53,561 nucleotides of DNA from Alphaproteobacteria bacterium (GTDB lineage Bacteria; Pseudomonadota; Alphaproteobacteria; Micropepsales; Micropepsaceae): assembly GCA_019247845.1 (NCBI GenBank), contig JAFBAL010000012.1:1-53561 (forward strand), read 5' to 3'. The position numbers were made by a program, and so were the translations under genes. Position 1 is the stretch's first letter, and each line of letters begins with the position of its first letter. Below, one piece after another: positions 32,776-40,627 of this stretch. Below the pieces are notes generated by a model, which searched no databases, was not told the origin of the DNA, and saw only the letters and a program-made list of their open reading frames with translations.

Positions 32776-33861
32776 TCAGCGCGCCGATCTGACTTCCTCG
32801 GCCAGCGCCGCGACCAGCTCTTTGACCAGCGCCGCGACGAGCTCTTTGACGGGAAGCGCACGCGCAAGCGGCGCGCCTTGGCCCGCCCATTGCGCCCCAA
32901 AACCACCGACGCCTTTCGCCTTTGCCGCGGCGGCGAGCGCCTTGTTCGCGTCATAGGCGATCGGGTAGTCGGGAACGGCGACGCCCGCGAGCACGCTCTG
33001 CGTCAACGCCGTCATCGCATTGGGAAGGCTGCGCGCGGGCCTGCCCGAGACCGCGGCCGTCATCTGCGTCGAGGCAGCACCGGGGCCGAAGAGCGCGGCG
33101 CGGAAATGCGCATCGGCGCTCGATTCCGGACAGGCGATGAAAGCGGTGCCGAGCTGGGCGGCGACGGCGCCGAGCTTCAACGCCGCTGCGATGCCCGCGC
33201 CGTCCATGATGCCGCCGGCCGCGATGACCGGCAGCTCCACGCGCTCGACGAGCAATCGCGTCAGCGCGAGCGTGCCCAGCTGCGGGTCGGGCAGATCGGG
33301 ATCGAACACGCCGCGATGGCCGCCCGCCTCGAAGCCCTGCGCCACCACGGCATCGATGCCGGCCGCCGCCGCGCATTGCGCTTCGGCGAGGTTGGTCGCG
33401 GTGGACAGCAGCACGATTCCGGCCGCGTTCAGGCGCGCGACGACGTCCGGCTTGGGAAGGCCGAAATGGAAGCTCACCACTTTCGGCCGCAGGGCGATGA
33501 GCAGCTCCTGCGTCCCGGCGTCGGCAAGGAAGCTCTTGTAAATCTCGTGGATCGCCGCAGGCGGCTCGGCACCGAAACGCGCGAAGACCGGCCGCAACGC
33601 ATCGAGCCAGGCGCGCTCGACATCGGGTCTGGCGGCGGCAGGCCTGTGGCAGAAGACGTTGACGTTGAACGGGCCGTCGGTGCGGCTTCTCAAGCTCTCG
33701 ATCATCTCGCGCGCGCCATGCACGTTCGTGGCGCCGACGCCGATCGAGCCGAGCCCGCCCGCCTCGGTCACCGCCGCCGCCAGCGCAGGCGTGGACGTCC
33801 CCGCCATCGGCGCCTGGACGATGGGAAGCGAAATGCCGATCCGCTCGAGCAAATCCGTCAT
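32776..33861 (-). CDS. Nitronate monooxygenase (2-nitropropane dioxygenase family)
   Basis: A 361-residue FMN TIM-barrel protein. It starts LPIVQAPMAGTSTPALAAAV, has AQGFEAGGHRG with the catalytic His of class I enzymes, and AAGGIMDGAGIAAALKLGA and QLGTAFIACPES for the phosphate of FMN. It oxidises alkyl nitronates such as propionate-3-nitronate. The start used is the ATG at 33861 (MTDLLERIG). The C-terminus carries a doubled VKELVAAL from a 24-bp tandem repeat, adding a helical tail. No obvious operon partners. Confidence 0.92.
   Translation of the reverse strand: MTDLLERIGISLPIVQAPMAGTSTPALAAAVTEAGGLGSIGVGATNVHGAREMIESLRSRTDGPFNVNVFCHRPAAARPDVERAWLDALRPVFARFGAEPPAAIHEIYKSFLADAGTQELLIALRPKVVSFHFGLPKPDVVARLNAAGIVLLSTATNLAEAQCAAAAGIDAVVAQGFEAGGHRGVFDPDLPDPQLGTLALTRLLVERVELPVIAAGGIMDGAGIAAALKLGAVAAQLGTAFIACPESSADAHFRAALFGPGAASTQMTAAVSGRPARSLPNAMTALTQSVLAGVAVPDYPIAYDANKALAAAAKAKGVGGFGAQWAGQGAPLARALPVKELVAALVKELVAALAEEVRSAR
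32802..32849. repeat. 24-bp tandem repeat in the nitronate monooxygenase gene
   Basis: Two adjacent 24-base copies (32802-32825 and 32826-32849) differ at a single base and encode VKELVAAL twice at the C-terminus. The near identity indicates a recent slippage duplication. Confidence 0.9.
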
Positions 33862-33899
33862 CGCACGGACCATAGGCCATGCGCCGCAGCCCGCGGAAG

Positions 33900-34157
33900 C
33901 TATTTCCGCTTTTGACGCAGGGTGGCCGCCGAGCCCGGCTCGGCAAGCTCATCGTCCGGGTTCTTCAGCTCGGTATCGTCGGCCGACACGCCGGTGGAAG
34001 GAATTGCACCGTCTTCGGGCTCGGATTTAGACGGTTGAGGCCCGGCCATCGTTTCGTCGAGCTCGCGCTCGGCCCGGACGCGGTCCGCGTCATAGGCCGC
34101 GTCCAGTCCGGTGCCCTCGTCGCCCTGTAAAGGCGTATCGGCGCGCTTGCCGCTCAT
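33900..34157 (-). CDS. Small acidic disordered protein, hypothetical
   Basis: An 85-residue ORF (MSGKRADTPLQGDEGTGL...) rich in Asp, Glu, Pro, Ser and Gly with no hydrophobic core, ending LRQKRK. I do not recognise the family. It is considered real because it is divergent from the YghA-like dehydrogenase gene, has a near-consensus EcfG promoter on its own strand at 34193-34218 and fills the gap cleanly. Against this, there is no good ribosome site: the bases before the ATG read CCTCCTC. The unusual composition recalls small stress-induced hydrophilic proteins. Confidence 0.5.
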   Translation of the reverse strand: MSGKRADTPLQGDEGTGLDAAYDADRVRAERELDETMAGPQPSKSEPEDGAIPSTGVSADDTELKNPDDELAEPGSAATLRQKRK

Positions 34158-34190
34158 GAGGAGGTAACGCCGCGAGGCGCCTTTGGATGC

Positions 34191-34215
34191 GGAACGACGA
34201 TGGAGCCCCGACGTT
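34191..34215 (+). promoter_or_regulatory. EcfG-type promoter of the YghA-like dehydrogenase
   Basis: GGAAC (34191-34195), 16 bases, CGTT (34212-34215). The ATG at 34224 is only 9 bases from the -10, so the message would be leaderless or nearly so if this start is right. Confidence 0.7.
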
Positions 34216-34218
34216 TCC
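34193..34218 (-). promoter_or_regulatory. Overlapping near-consensus EcfG promoter on the opposite strand
   Basis: Read on the minus strand, GGAAA (34218-34214), 17 bases, CGTT (34196-34193), one mismatch from consensus. The same 28 bases thus hold promoters on both strands, with the small acidic gene starting 36 bases on. Confidence 0.45.
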
Positions 34219-34223
34219 ATCCC

Positions 34224-35090
34224 ATGTCCGAGCAAACGAAAAAGAAGCAGCCGCCGCAGGAACAGGCGCATCAGCCCGGCCGCGAGAAACAAATGACACC
34301 GCGGCCCGATTTCATGCCGCGCTTCAAGGGCGCCGAAAAGCTGAAAGACAGGGTCGCGCTGATCACCGGCGGCGATTCCGGCATCGGCCGCGCGGTCGCG
34401 GTCCATATGGCGCGCGAGGGCGCCGACATCGCCATCGTCTATCTCGAGGAGCATGACGACGCCGAGGAGACCAGGCGGCATGTCGAGGCCGAGGGCCGCA
34501 CCTGCCTTCTGATCTGCGGCGACGTGGCGAAGGAAGAGTTCTGCAAAGAGGCGGTGGGCCAGGTCATCGAAGCCTTCGACCGTCTCGACATCCTGGTGAA
34601 CAACGCGGCCGAGCAGCACAAGAGCGGCGGCGACGGCCCGCTCGACATCCCCGACGCGCAGCTCCAGCAGACCTTCCAGACCAACATCTTCGGCTATTTC
34701 CACATGGCGAAGGCCGCGCTCGAACACCTGCCGGAAGGTGGGGCGATCGTGAACACCGCGTCGGTCACCGCCTACAAGGGCAACAAGGAGCTGCTCGATT
34801 ATTCGGCGACCAAGGGCGCGATCGTCAGCTTCACCCGCTCGCTGTCGCAGGCGCTGCTCGACAGGAAGATCCGCGTCAACGCGGTGGCGCCCGGGCCGAT
34901 CTGGACGCCGCTGATCCCGGCGTCCTACGACGCCGACAAGACCGCCGAGCACGGTTCGCATGCGCCGATGAAGCGCGCCGGCCAGCCGAACGAGGTCGCG
35001 CCCTGCTTCGTGTTCCTGGCGAGCGACGAGGCATCCTACATGACCGGCCAGGTGCTGCACCCCAATGGCGGCACGGTCGTGAATGGGTGA
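34224..35090 (+). CDS. YghA-like short-chain dehydrogenase/reductase
   Basis: A 288-residue SDR with the ~40-residue N-terminal extension typical of E. coli YghA-type oxidoreductases (QPG then MTPRPDF). The NAD(P) loop is TGGDSGIGRAVAV (~residues 52-64), the NNAAEQ motif follows, the catalytic Ser is in VNTASVTAYKG and the YSATKGA Tyr/Lys pair is present. The end GGTVVNG is standard. Start: ATG 34224; an internal ATG at 34291 would lose the conserved extension. The EcfG promoter and the overlap with a flavodoxin-like reductase gene (8 bases) point to a stress-induced two-gene unit. Substrate unknown. Confidence 0.92.
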   Translation: MSEQTKKKQPPQEQAHQPGREKQMTPRPDFMPRFKGAEKLKDRVALITGGDSGIGRAVAVHMAREGADIAIVYLEEHDDAEETRRHVEAEGRTCLLICGDVAKEEFCKEAVGQVIEAFDRLDILVNNAAEQHKSGGDGPLDIPDAQLQQTFQTNIFGYFHMAKAALEHLPEGGAIVNTASVTAYKGNKELLDYSATKGAIVSFTRSLSQALLDRKIRVNAVAPGPIWTPLIPASYDADKTAEHGSHAPMKRAGQPNEVAPCFVFLASDEASYMTGQVLHPNGGTVVNG

Positions 35091-35979
35091 CGAAGAGCGT
35101 CCGCTGCGCGTGCTGGTGATCGCCGCATCGCAGCGCCGGCTGCATTCCTGTCCCGGCCTAGACTCCAAGGCGCGCGCGCTCATGCATCGCATGATCGGGC
35201 GCTTGCCGGCCGGCTGGCAGGTCGATCACGAGGACCTGGGCAACGAGCACGGCAAGGCGCGCATCCAAAGCTGCAACGCCTGCGTCAGCACTTCGATGGC
35301 GCTATGTGTGTGGCCGTGCAACTGCTACGGCCCCAAGAGCGAGACCCAGCCGGACCTGATGTGGGACCTCGATCTCTATGGAAGGCTGGCGCGCGCCGAT
35401 GCCTGGGCGATCGTCGGCCCCGTCAACTGGTACGGGCCGTCGAGCAATCTGAAAGCGATGTTCGACCGCCTCGTCTGCATGAACGGCGGCAATCCGCGGC
35501 CCGACCTGATCGACAAGAAAGACACGTTGAAAGCGCAAGCCCTGGAGCGCTCGCCCGAGTGGCAGGAGCTCAGCCGCAATCATCTCGAAGGCCGTACCGC
35601 GGCGTTCTTCTCTTACGGCGACGCGGGCGCGAACGAAGAGGTGGACGGGGTACCGAAGAAGCTCGCGCATCCCGAATGGTTCGAGGCGAAGGCGCAGCCG
35701 CCCGAGGACCAGGCCTATCTCGGGCTCGTCTGGCAATGCCGCTATAGCGGCATCGAGGTGCCGGACGCGCTGTGGAAGCACACGACCTTCGGCGCGGGCA
35801 AGCCTTACGCCGACGATCAGGCGGAAGACCTGGACGGCGAGACGAAAGGCCTGGCGCAGTTCGACGCCTGGACCGATGCCTTCGTTGGTCGCGTCACCGC
35901 CAAAGGCATCTTGCCCGATATCGAGGAGGACGAGCGCAAAGCGCGCACCACAACCAACCGCGACAAGGTCCGCTCCTGA
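35083..35979 (+). CDS. Flavodoxin-fold NAD(P)H-dependent FMN oxidoreductase
   Basis: A 298-residue protein. It begins RVLVIAASQRRLHSCPGLDSKA, a flavodoxin-like FMN phosphate loop, followed by IQSCNACVSTSMALCVWPCN with four cysteines typical of the NADPH-dependent FMN reductase/iron-sulfur flavoprotein-like group, and WAIVGPVNWYGPSSNLKAMFDR for the flavin ring. The C-terminal third is longer than in classic FMN reductases. Its ATG lies 8 bases inside the dehydrogenase gene, so they are translated together. Probable quinone or flavin reductase under stress; the cysteine set may bind metal. Confidence 0.85.
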   Translation: MGDEERPLRVLVIAASQRRLHSCPGLDSKARALMHRMIGRLPAGWQVDHEDLGNEHGKARIQSCNACVSTSMALCVWPCNCYGPKSETQPDLMWDLDLYGRLARADAWAIVGPVNWYGPSSNLKAMFDRLVCMNGGNPRPDLIDKKDTLKAQALERSPEWQELSRNHLEGRTAAFFSYGDAGANEEVDGVPKKLAHPEWFEAKAQPPEDQAYLGLVWQCRYSGIEVPDALWKHTTFGAGKPYADDQAEDLDGETKGLAQFDAWTDAFVGRVTAKGILPDIEEDERKARTTTNRDKVRS

Positions 35980-35994
35980 AGGAACCTGTGCCGG

Positions 35995-36019
35995 GGAACT
36001 GGAGACTGGCCGGCGCGTT
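35995..36019 (+). promoter_or_regulatory. EcfG-type promoter of the HlyD-MFS-NodT efflux operon
   Basis: GGAAC (35995-35999), 16 bases, CGTT (36016-36019), a perfect match, 46 bases before the HlyD start codon. Confidence 0.75.
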
Positions 36020-36065
36020 GCGATTGAAGGCTGATTGTGGCCCTGGCGCTTCAGGATGACTTCGC

Positions 36066-37154
36066 ATGGCACCGGACAAGGGCGTCGGCCACGACGAGAT
36101 GCCGCGCGATGCGCTCGACCGCTGGATGCGCCGGAACGGGCAGAAGGAGGGCGAGCGGAAGGACGATGGCGACGGCGCCGACGACTCCGAAGCAGGCAAG
36201 AAGAAAAGCAAGTCGCCCTTTGCCAATCCCTGGATCAAATATGGCGGCATCGCGCTGATCGCCGCGGTCGCGATCGCCGGGCTGCTGTGGTGGCTGAACG
36301 CGCGGCAATACGAAAACACCGACGACGCCTTCATCGACACGCATATCGTCCATCTTTCGCCGCAGATCGCAGGGCAAGTGACGCGCGTGCTGGTGGGCGA
36401 CAACCAGGCGGTCCGCAAGGGCCAGCTTCTGGTCGTCATCGATTCCGCCGACGCGACCACGCGCTTGTCGCAGGCCGAGGCGCAGGAAGCCCAGGCCAGG
36501 ACCCAGCGTGCGCAGGCAAAAGCGGGCGAACGCGGCGCCGCCGCGCAAGCCACGAGCGCCGAGGCCGACCTCGCGCGCTATCGCCTGCTCCAGCGCACCG
36601 ATCCGGCCGCGGTCGCGCAGCAGCAGGTCGACCAGGCCGTCGCGGCCGCGCGCAACGCCCGGGCCCAGCGCGACGCCGCGCGCGCGCAGATCGCCGGCGC
36701 CGACGCGCAGATCAAGGTCGACGAGGCGCAGATCGCGGCGGCGCGGCTGAACCTGGGCTACACCGCGATCGCGGCCCCCGTCGACGGCCATGTCGCACAG
36801 CGCAGCGTGGCGAGCGGCAACTATGTGGCGCCGGGCCAGGAGCTGATGGCCATCGTGCCCAACGAGCTTTGGGTGACCGCGAACTTCAAGGAGACGCAGC
36901 TCGCCCATATGCGCGTGGGCCAGAACGTCAGCCTGTCGGTCGACGCCTGCAGCGGCGGCGACGTGGCGGGCCACGTGCAGTCGATCCAGCACGGCGCCGG
37001 CCAGGCCTTCGGCATCCTGCCGCCCGAGAACGCGACCGGAAACTACGTCAAGGTGGTGCAGCGCGTTCCGGTGAAGATCGTGCTCGACCGGGTGCCGAAG
37101 GACTGCGTGCTCGGTCCCGGCATGAGCGTGACGCCCAGCGTCAAGGTGCGCTGA
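36066..37154 (+). CDS. HlyD/EmrA-family periplasmic adaptor
   Basis: A 362-residue adaptor: a charged cytoplasmic N-terminus of ~55 residues (rich in Lys, Asp and Gly), one membrane segment (YGGIALIAAVAIAGLLWWL), barrel-sandwich halves TDDAFIDTHIVHLSPQIAGQ and GYTAIAAPVDGHVAQRSV flanking an alpha-hairpin (residues ~120-225, Ala/Gln/Arg-rich coiled coil), and a beta-barrel with ANFKETQLAHM. It links the inner-membrane DHA2 pump to the outer-membrane channel encoded next. The stop shares one base with the pump start (TGATG at 37152-37156). Confidence 0.95.
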   Translation: MAPDKGVGHDEMPRDALDRWMRRNGQKEGERKDDGDGADDSEAGKKKSKSPFANPWIKYGGIALIAAVAIAGLLWWLNARQYENTDDAFIDTHIVHLSPQIAGQVTRVLVGDNQAVRKGQLLVVIDSADATTRLSQAEAQEAQARTQRAQAKAGERGAAAQATSAEADLARYRLLQRTDPAAVAQQQVDQAVAAARNARAQRDAARAQIAGADAQIKVDEAQIAAARLNLGYTAIAAPVDGHVAQRSVASGNYVAPGQELMAIVPNELWVTANFKETQLAHMRVGQNVSLSVDACSGGDVAGHVQSIQHGAGQAFGILPPENATGNYVKVVQRVPVKIVLDRVPKDCVLGPGMSVTPSVKVR

Positions 37155-38782
37155 TGCCAAGGAGCGGCGGTCCGGCCGCTGCAGCCGCGCAAGGCTGGAC
37201 GCCCGCGCGCTCGGTCGCGGGCGGACGCAATCCCTGGACCATCATCGCGGTGATCTCGATCGCGACCTTCATGGTCGTGCTCGACACCTCCATCGCCAAC
37301 GTCGCGCTCGACCATATCGCGGGCAGCCTGTCGGCGAGCTATGACGAAGCGACCTGGGTGATCACCAGCTTCCTGATCTCCAACGCGATCGTCATCCCGG
37401 TCAGCGGCTGGCTGGCCGATGTGCTCGGCCGCAAGCGCTATTACATGATGTCGGTGGCGCTGTTCACGGCCTCTTCGCTGCTCTGCGGGATGGCGCCCAA
37501 CCTGGCCTTCCTGATCGTCGCGCGCGTGCTGCAGGGCATCGGCGGCGGCGGGCTCGCGCCGGTCGAGCAATCGATGATGGTGGACACTTTCCCGCCCGCC
37601 AAGCGCGGCGCGGCCTTCGCCGCCTATGGCGTGGTGGTGATCGTCGGACCGATCCTGGGACCGTCGGTCGGCGGCTGGATCACCGACAACCTCTCCTGGC
37701 ATTGGGTGTTCCTGATCAACGTGCCCATCGGCCTGTTGTCGCTGTTCCTGGTCAGTCTTTACGTCGACGAGCCGGATGCAATGGTGCGCGAGCGCAAGAA
37801 GCTCTTGAAGCGCGGGCTCAAGATCGACGTGATGGGCTTCGCGCTGGTGGCGCTGTTCCTGGGCTGCCTGGAAGTCACGCTCGATCGCGGCCAGCGCGAG
37901 GACTGGTTCTCGAGCCCGATGATCGTGGGCTTCGCGATCCTGGGCGCGGCCGCCTTCCTCGCCTTCATCCCCTGGGAGCTCAGCCGCGACGAGCCGATCG
38001 TGCGCATCCGCCTCTACGGCAACCGCAACTTCCTGATCGCCAATATCTTCATGGTGATGATGGGCGTCATCATCTTCGGCACGACGCAGTTCATCCCGCA
38101 GCTTCTGCAGCAGGTCCTGGGCTATACCGCGACCAATGCCGGGCTTGCGCTGACCATGGGCGGGCTCGCGACCCTGTTCGTGATGCCGGTCGCGGGGTTC
38201 CTCACCGGCCGGGTCGATCCGCGCTGGCTGATCGGCATGGCGCTGGCCATCCAGGGCATAGCGCTGTGGAACATGAGCACGCTGAACACGCAGATATCCT
38301 TCGAGAACGCGGCGCTGGCGCGCATGGTGCAATCGGTCGGCCTGCCCTTCCTGTTCGTGCCGATCACCAACGCGGCCTATGTCGGCCTCGACCCGAAGCA
38401 GAACAACCAGGCCTCGGCGCTGATGAACGTGTCGCGCAACCTGGGCGGCACCTTCGGCATCTCGCTGGTGCAGACCATGCTGGCCCAGCGCGCCCAGGTG
38501 CACCAGGCGCAATATGTCGAGCAGCTCAACCCGCTGAACCCGAACTACGTCGCGGCGATCGGCCGCGCCACGCATGCGCTGACCGCCCACGGCATGGCGC
38601 AAGCAGAGGCCGCGCGCGCCGCTGCGGCCCATCTCTATCGCGCGCTGGGCCAACAGGCGAGCATGCTCGCTTACATCGACGTCTTCCACACGCTGATGAT
38701 CGTGGTGTTCTGCGCGCTGCCGCTGGTGCTTCTGATGCAGAAGCCGAAGACGGGCGGCGCGAGGGGCGAGGCGGCGGCATGA
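37154..38782 (+). CDS. EmrB-type DHA2 drug efflux pump
   Basis: A 542-residue, 14-segment MFS protein with VVLDTSIANVALDHIAGSL in segment 1, WLADVLGRKRYYM (motif A), IVGPILGPSVGGW (motif C) and the usual ASALMNVSRNLGGTFGISL late in the chain. It forms a tripartite system with the HlyD adaptor and NodT channel on either side (TGATG and ATGA junctions) and uses the proton gradient to expel amphipathic toxins. It is a second DHA2 pump, distinct from the adaptor-less one at 6584-8122. Confidence 0.95.
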   Translation: MPRSGGPAAAAAQGWTPARSVAGGRNPWTIIAVISIATFMVVLDTSIANVALDHIAGSLSASYDEATWVITSFLISNAIVIPVSGWLADVLGRKRYYMMSVALFTASSLLCGMAPNLAFLIVARVLQGIGGGGLAPVEQSMMVDTFPPAKRGAAFAAYGVVVIVGPILGPSVGGWITDNLSWHWVFLINVPIGLLSLFLVSLYVDEPDAMVRERKKLLKRGLKIDVMGFALVALFLGCLEVTLDRGQREDWFSSPMIVGFAILGAAAFLAFIPWELSRDEPIVRIRLYGNRNFLIANIFMVMMGVIIFGTTQFIPQLLQQVLGYTATNAGLALTMGGLATLFVMPVAGFLTGRVDPRWLIGMALAIQGIALWNMSTLNTQISFENAALARMVQSVGLPFLFVPITNAAYVGLDPKQNNQASALMNVSRNLGGTFGISLVQTMLAQRAQVHQAQYVEQLNPLNPNYVAAIGRATHALTAHGMAQAEAARAAAAHLYRALGQQASMLAYIDVFHTLMIVVFCALPLVLLMQKPKTGGARGEAAA

Positions 38783-40188
38783 GGCGCGCGATCCTCCTTG
38801 CCGCGCTCGCCTGCGCCGGCTGCACCGTGGGGCCGGACTACAGGAAGCCCGAGATCGCGGTGCCGCAGCAATTCCGCGCCGCTCCAGCGCCTGCTTCGGC
38901 CGCGCCCGCCGATCTGTCGCGCTGGTGGACGCAGTTCGACGATGCACAGCTGCAGAGCCTGGTCGAGCGCGCGCTGAAATCCAACCTCGATCTCCAGAGC
39001 GCGGCGTCGCGGGTGCGCGAGGCGCGCGAGCAGGAGATCGTCGCCGGTGCCGCCGGCCTGCCGCAGGTGAACGCCAACGGCGCCGCGGCGCACCTGCATT
39101 CCAACGGCGACGTGCTTGGCGGGATCACCGGCCAGCCGCCGACCGGCAAGGGCACCGACATCAAGCTTTATTCCGTGGGCTTCGACGCGAGCTGGGAGAT
39201 CGACGTCTTCGGCGGCGTGCGCCGCAGCGTCGAGCAGGCCGGGGCCAATACCGAGGCCGCGCAATGGAGGCTGCGCGACGCGGAGGTGACGCTGACAGCC
39301 GAGGTCGCGACGGACTACCTCACCCTTCGCATCTTGCAGGCGCGCATCGCCCTTCTGCGCGATCAGGCGAAGCGTCAGAGCGATATGGTGTCGCTGGTCG
39401 CGGCGCGGGCCAAGGCCGGCTTCGTCACCCAGCTCGACGTCAACCAGCAGAACGCGCAAGCCGAGAACACCGCCGCAGCAATCCCGCCGCTGGAAGCGCA
39501 GGCGCGCGCGGCCGAGCACGCCATCGCCACCCTGCTCGCCGCAGCACCCGACGCGCTGAGCGCGGAGCTCGAGGCGAACGCGCCTGTGCCCGCGACGCCG
39601 CCGATGCTGCCCTCAGGCCTGCCGTCGGACCTGCTCGAGCGTCGGCCGGACGTGCGCGAAGCCGAGCGCAAGCTCGCCGCGGCGACCGCGGGAATAGGGA
39701 TTGCGACCGCCGACCTCTATCCCAAGTTCGACCTGCTCGCCGGCATCTCTTTCACCAGCAACCAGCTGAGCAACCTGTTCTCGTCGAACAGCCTGGGCGA
39801 GTTCGGGCTCGGCCAGATCGCCGCGCCGATCTTCAACGGCGGCAAGACCCGCGCCAACATCCGCGAGAAGGAAGAGGAAACGAGCCAGGCGCTGCTCGCC
39901 TATCGCGGAAGCGTGCTCGCGGCTCTGCACGATGCGGAAGACGCGCTGACCCGCGAGGCCTCGGAGCGACGGCGCCTGGATGCCCTCGTCCAGACCGCGC
40001 GCTCGGCGCAGTCGTCGGTCGAGATCGCGCGCGATCAATACCGCGCGGGCCTCACCACCTATATCAACGTGCTGCAGGCGCAGGAGAGCGATCTGACCGC
40101 GCAGGACCAGCTGGCGCAGAGCCGGCTCGCGCTTTCCGTCGATCTGGTCTCGATCTACAAGGCGCTGGGCGGCGGCTGGCAGCCTTGA
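38779..40188 (+). CDS. NodT/OprM-family outer-membrane efflux lipoprotein
   Basis: A 469-residue protein with a lipoprotein signal peptide (MRRAILLAALACAGC, Cys15 modified), followed by TVGPDYRKPEI, the signature start of NodT-type channels. Two TolC-type repeats (about residues 60-250 and 270-460) each contain long coiled helices and YLTLRILQARIALLR or TYINVLQAQESDLTAQ. Trimers form the outer-membrane duct of the tripartite pump. ATGA overlap with the pump gene at 38779-38782. Last gene of the operon; convergent with the small gene at 40207. Confidence 0.95.
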   Translation: MRRAILLAALACAGCTVGPDYRKPEIAVPQQFRAAPAPASAAPADLSRWWTQFDDAQLQSLVERALKSNLDLQSAASRVREAREQEIVAGAAGLPQVNANGAAAHLHSNGDVLGGITGQPPTGKGTDIKLYSVGFDASWEIDVFGGVRRSVEQAGANTEAAQWRLRDAEVTLTAEVATDYLTLRILQARIALLRDQAKRQSDMVSLVAARAKAGFVTQLDVNQQNAQAENTAAAIPPLEAQARAAEHAIATLLAAAPDALSAELEANAPVPATPPMLPSGLPSDLLERRPDVREAERKLAAATAGIGIATADLYPKFDLLAGISFTSNQLSNLFSSNSLGEFGLGQIAAPIFNGGKTRANIREKEEETSQALLAYRGSVLAALHDAEDALTREASERRRLDALVQTARSAQSSVEIARDQYRAGLTTYINVLQAQESDLTAQDQLAQSRLALSVDLVSIYKALGGGWQP

Positions 40189-40206
40189 ACCTGCCTCCCG
40201 CGCCGA

Positions 40207-40422
40207 TCACCGCGCGGCTTCGGGTGCGTTGCCGTCTTCGGGCGCGTTGCCCTCAATGTCGAGCTGGGCGACGCGTCGCGTTCCTTCCCAGATCTCCATG
40301 GGATGCGCGCCGCAGAGTTTCTGCGCCGCTTCCAGCGCGGCGATGTCGTCGACCGCCTCGCACTCCTGCACGCCGACGACGTGGCCTTGCTTGTCCAAGG
40401 AATAGAACCGGTAATAGATCAT
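40207..40422 (-). CDS. Small hypothetical protein (MIYYRFYSLD type)
   Basis: A 71-residue protein starting MIYYRFYSLDKQGHVVG and ending in an acidic, Pro/Glu/Ala tail. The core (ECEAVDDIAALEAAQKLCGA, then HPMEIWEGTRRVAQL) is of a kind frequent as tiny proteins in alphaproteobacteria, with one beta-hairpin, one helix and a final strand; no function known. Alternative ATGs at 40434 and 40446 are in frame. Single-gene unit on the minus strand. The gap to the CheB gene (40423-40627) holds only a possible promoter. Confidence 0.7.
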   Translation of the reverse strand: MIYYRFYSLDKQGHVVGVQECEAVDDIAALEAAQKLCGAHPMEIWEGTRRVAQLDIEGNAPEDGNAPEAAR

Positions 40423-40573
40423 CGCCCCGACCATGAGCGGCTTCATGTCGCGCGCCGCTCTTGCCGGTACATTAAAATCGCCGGGCAACAAGCTCACTAA
40501 CTATTGAAGTTTTCATAAAGCATATTTCGGTCCATGACCGTACCATCAATTGTTAGTCGCAAGCCCGGCGCGC

Positions 40574-40599
40574 GGGACACAACGGGCGCCGGTCGCGTT
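40574..40599 (+). promoter_or_regulatory. Possible degenerate EcfG promoter of the stand-alone CheB
   Basis: GGGAC (40574-40578), 17 bases, CGTT (40596-40599): one mismatch from consensus in the -35, which is usually strict, so this is tentative. The CheB ATG is 28 bases on. Confidence 0.35.
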
Positions 40600-40627
40600 G
40601 CCTTTCTTTCGGTCGAAAGAAGGCAGC

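Noticed and set aside
32768..32785. Short GCTGAG/CTCAGC hairpin between the OsmC and nitronate monooxygenase stops
   Set aside because: Only 6 bp of stem and no T-run; not enough to call a terminator.
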